Positions 58,305 through 64,000 of a stretch of 64,000 nt of DNA are shown piece after piece. Below the pieces are notes generated by a model. That model made no database searches, was not told the origin of the DNA, and saw nothing but the letters and a program-made list of their open reading frames with translations. Positions within the stretch are counted from its first letter, which is position 1. The number at the start of each line of letters is the position of its first letter. Source of the DNA: an uncultured Pelagibacteraceae bacterium (lineage in GTDB: Bacteria > Pseudomonadota > Alphaproteobacteria > Pelagibacterales > Pelagibacteraceae); contig CACMZL010000002.1 of NCBI GenBank assembly GCA_902618205.1, forward strand, positions 124,001-188,000. Reading direction: 5' to 3'. A program made the position numbers and the translations under genes.

Positions 58305-58751
58305 ATGTTAAAAATGAGACTATCAATGGGAGGTACTAAAAAAAGGCCAGTATATAAAATTGTTGTGGCTGATAGTAGGTTTCCAAGAGACGGAAGGTTT
58401 ATAGAAAAATTAGGTTTTTATAATCCGTTATTACCGAAGGATAAAAAGGAAAGAATTGGCTTAGATTCTGAGCGAATTAAATATTGGTTAGGTCAAGGAG
58501 CTCAGCCAACAACAAGAGTTGCAAGGTTATTGGGAGAAAACGATATAATGCCAATGCCTGAAAAAGGAAACAATCCTCAAAAAGCAATTCCTAAAAAAGA
58601 TAGAAAAAAAGCTGACGAAGGTGGAGAAGCGAAACCAGAAGGGGATGCATCTAAACCAGCAGAAGCACCTAAGGAAGAAGCTAAGCCAGCAGAAGCACCT
58701 AAGGAAGAAGCTAAGCCAGCAGAAGCACCTAAGGAAGAAGAAAAAAAATAA
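58305..58751 (+). CDS. rpsP: 30S ribosomal protein S16 with repetitive C-terminal tail
   Basis: [42 protein letters not shown]; strong AAGGAG SD upstream; tail ([10 protein letters not shown])n. Confidence 0.96.
   Translation: MLKMRLSMGGTKKRPVYKIVVADSRFPRDGRFIEKLGFYNPLLPKDKKERIGLDSERIKYWLGQGAQPTTRVARLLGENDIMPMPEKGNNPQKAIPKKDRKKADEGGEAKPEGDASKPAEAPKEEAKPAEAPKEEAKPAEAPKEEEKK
58656..58745 (+). repeat. in-frame 30-bp tandem repeat, three units, in rpsP 3' end
   Basis: CCAGCAGAAGCACCTAAGGAAGAAGCTAAG at 58656 and 58686, with a third copy from 58716 identical over its first 25 nt. Confidence 0.95.
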
Positions 58752-59446
58752 TGTTAGAAGCTCGTATATTCACACTCTATCCAGATTTTTTTCCAGGTTA
58801 TTTAGGTCAAGGTATTTTTGGTAAAGCACTATCAGAGAATAAATGGAAAATAGATACTGTGGATATAAGAGAGTATGCATTTGATAAACATAAAACTGTT
58901 GATGACACTCCCTATGGAGGAGGTGAAGGTATGTTAATGAAAGCAGATGTATTAGCAAAATCAATAGATAAGAATGTTAAAGATGGCGAAAAGATTATTT
59001 ATCTAAGTCCGAAGGGTAAGTTGTTCAATCATCAATTAGCAAAACAACTATCTCAAGAAAAAACAATAAATATAATTTGTGGACACTTTGAGGGAGTTGA
59101 TGAAAGATTATTAAAAACAAGAAATATTGAGGAAGTAAGTATAGGAGACTTTGTTTTGTCTGGAGGTGAAGGAGCTTCATTTGTAATTCTTGATGCAATT
59201 TTAAGATTTATTCCTGGTATTCTTGGCAATACAAATTCAGCTAAAGATGAAAGTTTTGAAAACGGACTTTTAGAGTATCCTCAATTTACAAAACCTCAAA
59301 TATGGGAGGAAAAAAGTGTTCCAGATGTGCTATTATCAGGCGATCACGCCAAAATTAAAGACTGGCGTTTATCTCAATCTGAGGCTATAACACGCGACCG
59401 AAGACCAGATTTGTGGCAATTATATAAAAAGACTAAAGAGAATTAA
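58751..59446 (+). CDS. trmD: tRNA (guanine-N1)-methyltransferase TrmD
   Basis: [42 protein letters not shown] and the rpsP-trmD-rplS gene order. Confidence 0.96.
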   Translation: MLEARIFTLYPDFFPGYLGQGIFGKALSENKWKIDTVDIREYAFDKHKTVDDTPYGGGEGMLMKADVLAKSIDKNVKDGEKIIYLSPKGKLFNHQLAKQLSQEKTINIICGHFEGVDERLLKTRNIEEVSIGDFVLSGGEGASFVILDAILRFIPGILGNTNSAKDESFENGLLEYPQFTKPQIWEEKSVPDVLLSGDHAKIKDWRLSQSEAITRDRRPDLWQLYKKTKEN

Positions 59447-59447
59447 A

Positions 59448-60029
59448 ATGAAGACAATTGAAGAAATTAATCAATCTAAAGTAAAAAAAATTATTTCTGA
59501 GAGAAAGCATCCAGAATTTTTCCCAGGCGATATTGTTAAAGTAGGAGTTAGAATAACTGAAGGAAAAAGAGATCGTATTCAATATTTTGAAGGTGTGTGT
59601 ATTGCGAAAAAAAATAGAGATATCAATTCTTCTTTTACTGTAAGAAAAATTTCTTTTGGTGAGGGTGTGGAAAGAACATTTGCTTTATATAGTCCGATTG
59701 TAGATACAATTAAAGTTGTAAGGTCAGGAAAAGTTAGAAGAGCCAAGTTATATTATTTGAGAGATAGAACAGGTAAATCTGCAAGAATTGCAGAAAAAAT
59801 TAAAAAGAAAATAGGTATAGATGTCGAAACTAAGATTCACGAAGTAACAGAAGAAAATGTTATGCCTGATACAGAACAAAAAATAGCAGATAGCCAACAA
59901 GATTCCAATAAAGATGCTCCAAAAGTAGAAGCAAAAAATCCAGAAGAAAAAAAAGAAACTAAAAAAGAAACCCCATCAGTAGAAAAAAAAACTGATGAAA
60001 AAAAAGAAAATCCTGAAGTAAAAAAATAA
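59448..60029 (+). CDS. rplS: 50S ribosomal protein L19 with charged C-terminal tail
   Basis: [34 protein letters not shown]...[42 protein letters not shown]; ~60-aa K/E-rich tail. Confidence 0.96.
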   Translation: MKTIEEINQSKVKKIISERKHPEFFPGDIVKVGVRITEGKRDRIQYFEGVCIAKKNRDINSSFTVRKISFGEGVERTFALYSPIVDTIKVVRSGKVRRAKLYYLRDRTGKSARIAEKIKKKIGIDVETKIHEVTEENVMPDTEQKIADSQQDSNKDAPKVEAKNPEEKKETKKETPSVEKKTDEKKENPEVKK

Positions 60030-60038
60030 TTTTTTACA

Positions 60039-61442
60039 ATGCCTCAAACTATATACGATAAAATATGGAATGATCATCTTGTTCATCAACAAGAGGATGG
60101 GACCTCACTTTTATTTGTTGATAGACATTTAATTCATGAAGTTACTAGTCCACAAGCATTTGAAGGTTTAAGAAATTCTAATAGAAAAGTTAGACAACCT
60201 TCTTTAACTTTAGCAGTAGCAGATCACAATGTTCCAACAACGGATAGATCAGTGCCTATTACTGACGAAGATTCAAAAATACAAATTGAGACACTAGAAA
60301 AAAACTGTGCAGAATTTGGAATAAATCTTTTTGGAATGAACGATAAAAGACAAGGAATAGTTCATATTATTGGTCCAGAACAGGGATTTACACAACCAGG
60401 AACGATTATCGTTTGTGGTGATAGTCACACTGCTACTCATGGAGCATTTGGTGCATTAGCATTTGGAATTGGAACTTCAGAAGTAGAGCATGTATTGGCA
60501 ACGCAGACTTTAGTTCAAAAAAAATCAAAAAATTTTAGAATAAACGTTAATGGTTCTCTTCCTGTTGGAGTAACATCAAAGGATGTAATATTACAAATAA
60601 TTGGAAAAATTGGTACAGCTGGCGGCACTGGTTATGTAATTGAATATGCTGGAAACTTAATTTCTAATTTAAGTGTCGAACAAAGAATGACGATTTGCAA
60701 TATGACAATTGAAGGTGGAGCAAGGGCTGGATTAATAGAGCCAGATGAAAAAGTTTTTAATTATTTAAAAGGTAAACCAATGTCTCCAAAGAATTCAAAT
60801 TGGGACAAAGCATTAGAATATTGGAGTAAATTAAAGTCTGATGGTGATGCAGTATTTGACAAAGAAATCAGTCTTGAGGGCAAAGATATTAAACCAATGG
60901 TAACTTGGGGAACTTCGCCTCAGGATGTAGTAGATATTGATGGAATTGTTCCTGATCCTGAAAATGAGCAAAACGAAGACAGAAAAAATTCTATTAATAG
61001 ATCATTAAAATATATGGGTTTAAAGCCAAAAACTAAAATAAAAGATATTAGAATAGATAAAGTTTTTATTGGAAGTTGCACAAATGGAAGAATTGAAGAT
61101 TTAAGAGAAGCTGCGAAAATCTTAAAAGATAAAAAAATTGCTTCTCATGTAAATGCAATGATAGTTCCTGGTTCAGGATTAGTAAAACAACAAGCAGAAC
61201 AAGAAGGTTTAGATGTAATATTTAAAAATTCTGGATTTGAATGGCGTGAGCCAGGTTGTTCAATGTGTTTAGCTATGAATGCAGATAAGTTAAAGCCAGA
61301 AGAAAGATGTGCATCAACATCAAATAGAAATTTCGAAGGAAGACAAGGACGAGGTGGAAGAACTCATTTAGTTAGTCCAGCTATGGCTGCTGCAGCTGCT
61401 ATATCTGGAAATTTAGATGATGTTAGAAAATACAATAGTTAA
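60039..61442 (+). CDS. leuC: 3-isopropylmalate dehydratase large subunit
   Basis: [44 protein letters not shown] and [11 protein letters not shown]. Confidence 0.96.
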   Translation: MPQTIYDKIWNDHLVHQQEDGTSLLFVDRHLIHEVTSPQAFEGLRNSNRKVRQPSLTLAVADHNVPTTDRSVPITDEDSKIQIETLEKNCAEFGINLFGMNDKRQGIVHIIGPEQGFTQPGTIIVCGDSHTATHGAFGALAFGIGTSEVEHVLATQTLVQKKSKNFRINVNGSLPVGVTSKDVILQIIGKIGTAGGTGYVIEYAGNLISNLSVEQRMTICNMTIEGGARAGLIEPDEKVFNYLKGKPMSPKNSNWDKALEYWSKLKSDGDAVFDKEISLEGKDIKPMVTWGTSPQDVVDIDGIVPDPENEQNEDRKNSINRSLKYMGLKPKTKIKDIRIDKVFIGSCTNGRIEDLREAAKILKDKKIASHVNAMIVPGSGLVKQQAEQEGLDVIFKNSGFEWREPGCSMCLAMNADKLKPEERCASTSNRNFEGRQGRGGRTHLVSPAMAAAAAISGNLDDVRKYNS

Positions 61443-62048
61443 ATGAACAAATTCTCAACATTAAAAAGTATTCCTGCATATTTACCAATTGTAAATATCG
61501 ATACAGATATGATTATTCCAAAGCAATTTTTAAAAACAATAAAAAGAACAGGACTTGGAAAAAATTTATTTTATGAAATGAGATATGACGAAAAAGGTAA
61601 AGTAGTAGATGACTTTATCTTAAATAAATCCCCATATGATAATTCTAAGATTTTAATTGCAGGGAATAATTTTGGATGTGGATCATCTAGAGAACATGCG
61701 CCATGGGCACTTTTAGACTTTGGTATAACTTGCGTTATAAGTACTAGTTACGCAGATATATTTTATAATAATTGTTTTAAAAATGGAATATTGCCTATTA
61801 AAGTTAATGATGAACAGATAAAAGAACTTTCTGAATATTCTAAGAGACAAGAAGAAATTGCAATAAATTTACCAGATCAAAAAATAATTTTTGGGAATAA
61901 AGAAATCAAATTTGAATTAGATGAATTTAAAAAAAAATGTTTAATTGAGGGACTAGATGATATTGCACTGTCTTTGGAAAAGTCTAATAATATAATTTCA
62001 TTTGAAGAAAAATTAAAATCCACAAAGCCTTGGATATTTAATGATTAA
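61443..62048 (+). CDS. leuD: 3-isopropylmalate dehydratase small subunit
   Basis: [17 protein letters not shown] and [20 protein letters not shown]. Confidence 0.95.
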   Translation: MNKFSTLKSIPAYLPIVNIDTDMIIPKQFLKTIKRTGLGKNLFYEMRYDEKGKVVDDFILNKSPYDNSKILIAGNNFGCGSSREHAPWALLDFGITCVISTSYADIFYNNCFKNGILPIKVNDEQIKELSEYSKRQEEIAINLPDQKIIFGNKEIKFELDEFKKKCLIEGLDDIALSLEKSNNIISFEEKLKSTKPWIFND

Positions 62049-63150
62049 AGTCAAAAAAAGAAAATTCTTATTATTACCAGGTGATGGCATTGGTCCCGAG
62101 GTTATTGGTGAAGTTAAAAAAATTATAACTTGGTTTAATGTAAATAAATCTCTTGATTTTGATATGGAAGAGGCTTTAGTTGGAGGAGCATCTTACGACA
62201 AGCATGGAACACCGATTACAGATGAAGTATTTTATAAATCATTAGAATGTGAAGCAGTCATTTTAGGAGCTGTGGGTGGACCAAAATATGATAATTTAGA
62301 TTTTTCCAAAAGACCTGAGAGAGCTCTTCTGAAGCTAAGAAAAGAATTAAAATTATTTGCAAATTTGAGGCCTGCAATTTGTTTTAAACAATTAGTTGAG
62401 GCATCTACGCTAAAACCTGAAATCGTATCAGGTCTAGACATCATGATTGTTAGAGAATTGACAGGTGGTATTTATTTTGGTGAGCCGAGAGGTATCAAGC
62501 CAATTGATAAAGGTGAACGTAAAGGAATAAACACTCATACTTATACTTCATCAGAAATTAAAAGAGTTGCTAGAGTTGCATTTGATCTAGCAAAGAAGAG
62601 AAACAATAAAGTTACTTCCTGTGAAAAATCGAATGTTATGGAAGCAGGTCAATTATGGAAAGAGGAAGTTCAAAATCTTCACGATAAAGAATTTAAAGAT
62701 GTTGAGTTAAATCATATGCTTGCAGATAATTGTGCAATGCAACTTTTGAGAAATCCAAAGCAATTTGATGTAATTGTGACAGATAATTTGTTTGGTGATA
62801 TGTTGTCAGATGAAGCATCTATGTTGACAGGATCTTTAGGTTTACTACCTTCAGCTTCTTTGGGTGCAAAAAATAAAGATGGTGAAATGAGAGCAATGTA
62901 TGAGCCTGTTCATGGATCTGCTCCAGATATTGCTGGAAAAGGAATTGCAAATCCAATTGCAACCATCTTGAGTTTTGCAATGGCCCTGAGGTACTCTCTT
63001 GATTTAGATAAAGAGGCTGATGACTTAGAAAAAGCAGTGCAAAATGTACTAGATGATGGGTTAAGAACTAAAGATATTATGTCAAAAGGAACAAAAGAAA
63101 TTTCAACTTCTGGTATGGGAGATGCGATTATTGCATATTTGCAAAAATAA
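62041..63150 (+). CDS. leuB: 3-isopropylmalate dehydrogenase
   Basis: [56 protein letters not shown] and [14 protein letters not shown]. Confidence 0.96.
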   Translation: MIKVKKRKFLLLPGDGIGPEVIGEVKKIITWFNVNKSLDFDMEEALVGGASYDKHGTPITDEVFYKSLECEAVILGAVGGPKYDNLDFSKRPERALLKLRKELKLFANLRPAICFKQLVEASTLKPEIVSGLDIMIVRELTGGIYFGEPRGIKPIDKGERKGINTHTYTSSEIKRVARVAFDLAKKRNNKVTSCEKSNVMEAGQLWKEEVQNLHDKEFKDVELNHMLADNCAMQLLRNPKQFDVIVTDNLFGDMLSDEASMLTGSLGLLPSASLGAKNKDGEMRAMYEPVHGSAPDIAGKGIANPIATILSFAMALRYSLDLDKEADDLEKAVQNVLDDGLRTKDIMSKGTKEISTSGMGDAIIAYLQK

Positions 63151-63182
63151 AAAAATTAACTTAATTTGATACTATTAAATTT

Positions 63183-64000
63183 ATGACTGTTTATTCCGCA
63201 CCTGTGAAAGATATGATGTTCTTATTTGAACATCTAAAAGATAATAAAAATTATAACGAAATTGAAAAATATAAAGAAGTTACTTCTGATCTAGTAAAAG
63301 ATATCTTAGAGGAAGCTGCAAAAATTAATGAAGAAATGCTTCTTCCTTTAGCAAAAGCTGGAGACGAAAATCCTTGTGTCTATGAAAATGGAGTAGTTAG
63401 AACCCCTCCAGGTTATAAAGAGGCATATTCAAAATTTATAGAAGATGGATGGGTATCTTTAACTTGTGATCCAAAATATGGTGGTCAAGGAATGCCAAAA
63501 ACTGTAAGTGCTTTTTTTGATGAAATGCTTTCATCATCAAGTTTATCTTTTAAATTATATAGTGAATTAAGTATAGGTGCATATAATTGTATTTTGAGTC
63601 ATGCAACTGAAGAAATCAAAAACACATATCTTCCTAAAATTGTTGAGGGTAAATGGAGTGGGACAATGTGTTTAACAGAGCCTCAATGTGGAACAGATTT
63701 AGGATTAATAAAAACAAAGGCAATTAAAAATGAAAATGGTACTTATAATATAAGTGGACAAAAAATCTTTATTACTTCTGGTGACCATGATTTAACTGAA
63801 AATATTATACACCTTGTTTTAGCAAGAACGCAGGACGCACCAAAAGGAACGAAGGGGATAAGTTTATTTTTAGTACCAAAATATGAAATTAATGATGATG
63901 GATCAATTGGTCCAAGAAACGGCGTCAATACTGTTTCAATTGAATCAAAAATGGGTATTAAAGGTTCACCGGCATGTGTATTAAGTTTTGATGATGCCAA
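63183..64000 (+). CDS. acyl-CoA dehydrogenase family protein, N-terminal part (runs off window)
   Basis: ATG at 63183, open to window end: MTVYSAPVKDMMFLFEHLKDNKNYNEIEKYKEV...; later WSGTMCLTEPQCGTDLGLIKTKA and ISGQKIFITSGDHD. Missing from the ORF track, apparently because no stop is in the window. Confidence 0.92.
   Translation, partial: MTVYSAPVKDMMFLFEHLKDNKNYNEIEKYKEVTSDLVKDILEEAAKINEEMLLPLAKAGDENPCVYENGVVRTPPGYKEAYSKFIEDGWVSLTCDPKYGGQGMPKTVSAFFDEMLSSSSLSFKLYSELSIGAYNCILSHATEEIKNTYLPKIVEGKWSGTMCLTEPQCGTDLGLIKTKAIKNENGTYNISGQKIFITSGDHDLTENIIHLVLARTQDAPKGTKGISLFLVPKYEINDDGSIGPRNGVNTVSIESKMGIKGSPACVLSFDDA

Noticed and set aside
58656-58745. CRISPR-like direct repeats
   Set aside because: Units are contiguous with no spacers and encode a ribosomal protein tail.
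58621-58824. 67-aa ORF with [19 protein letters not shown] repeats
   Set aside because: Out-of-frame reading of the rpsP 30-bp tandem repeat.
63743-64000. 85-aa minus-strand ORF at window end
   Set aside because: Antisense to the acyl-CoA dehydrogenase gene that starts at 63183.
1-64000. tRNA, rRNA, IS element, prophage or defence system
   Set aside because: No cloverleaf-like, rRNA-like, transposase/integrase or defence-gene sequences recognised; the window reads as core genome plus a metabolic/transport block.

Overview
AT-rich, gene-dense bacterial chromosome segment. Product families, gene order and very short intergenic spaces look like a streamlined marine alphaproteobacterium of SAR11/Pelagibacter type; this is inferred from gene content and no search was run. 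I support about 55 protein-coding genes, mostly housekeeping or central metabolism: acs, tsaD, hemCD, folD, argG, ccmCDEFGH, ftsY, dapF, ffh-rpsP-trmD-rplS and leuCDB. A 28.5-47.4 kb block combines two tandem FMN 2-hydroxyacid oxidases, a GlcD-like oxidase, a 2-hydroxyacid dehydrogenase, a sugar/polyol-type ABC transporter with two different ATPases, and a TakP-like TRAP transporter. I found no rRNA, tRNA, IS element, prophage or CRISPR array. The strongest unexplained signals are: (1) a ~100-nt GC-rich multi-hairpin RNA candidate directly upstream of ffh, with a possible pseudoknot and a competing fold; (2) a 15-bp fully paired long hairpin with a pyrimidine-rich loop between hspQ and ccmC; (3) a photolyase-related locus containing a protein with only the FAD-binding half at its N-terminus and an alpha/beta-looking C-terminus, near an FeS-type photolyase homolog, an unlisted 42-aa DUF2256-like ORF and an acidic secreted repeat protein; (4) GC-rich hairpins directly after both solute-binding-protein genes.
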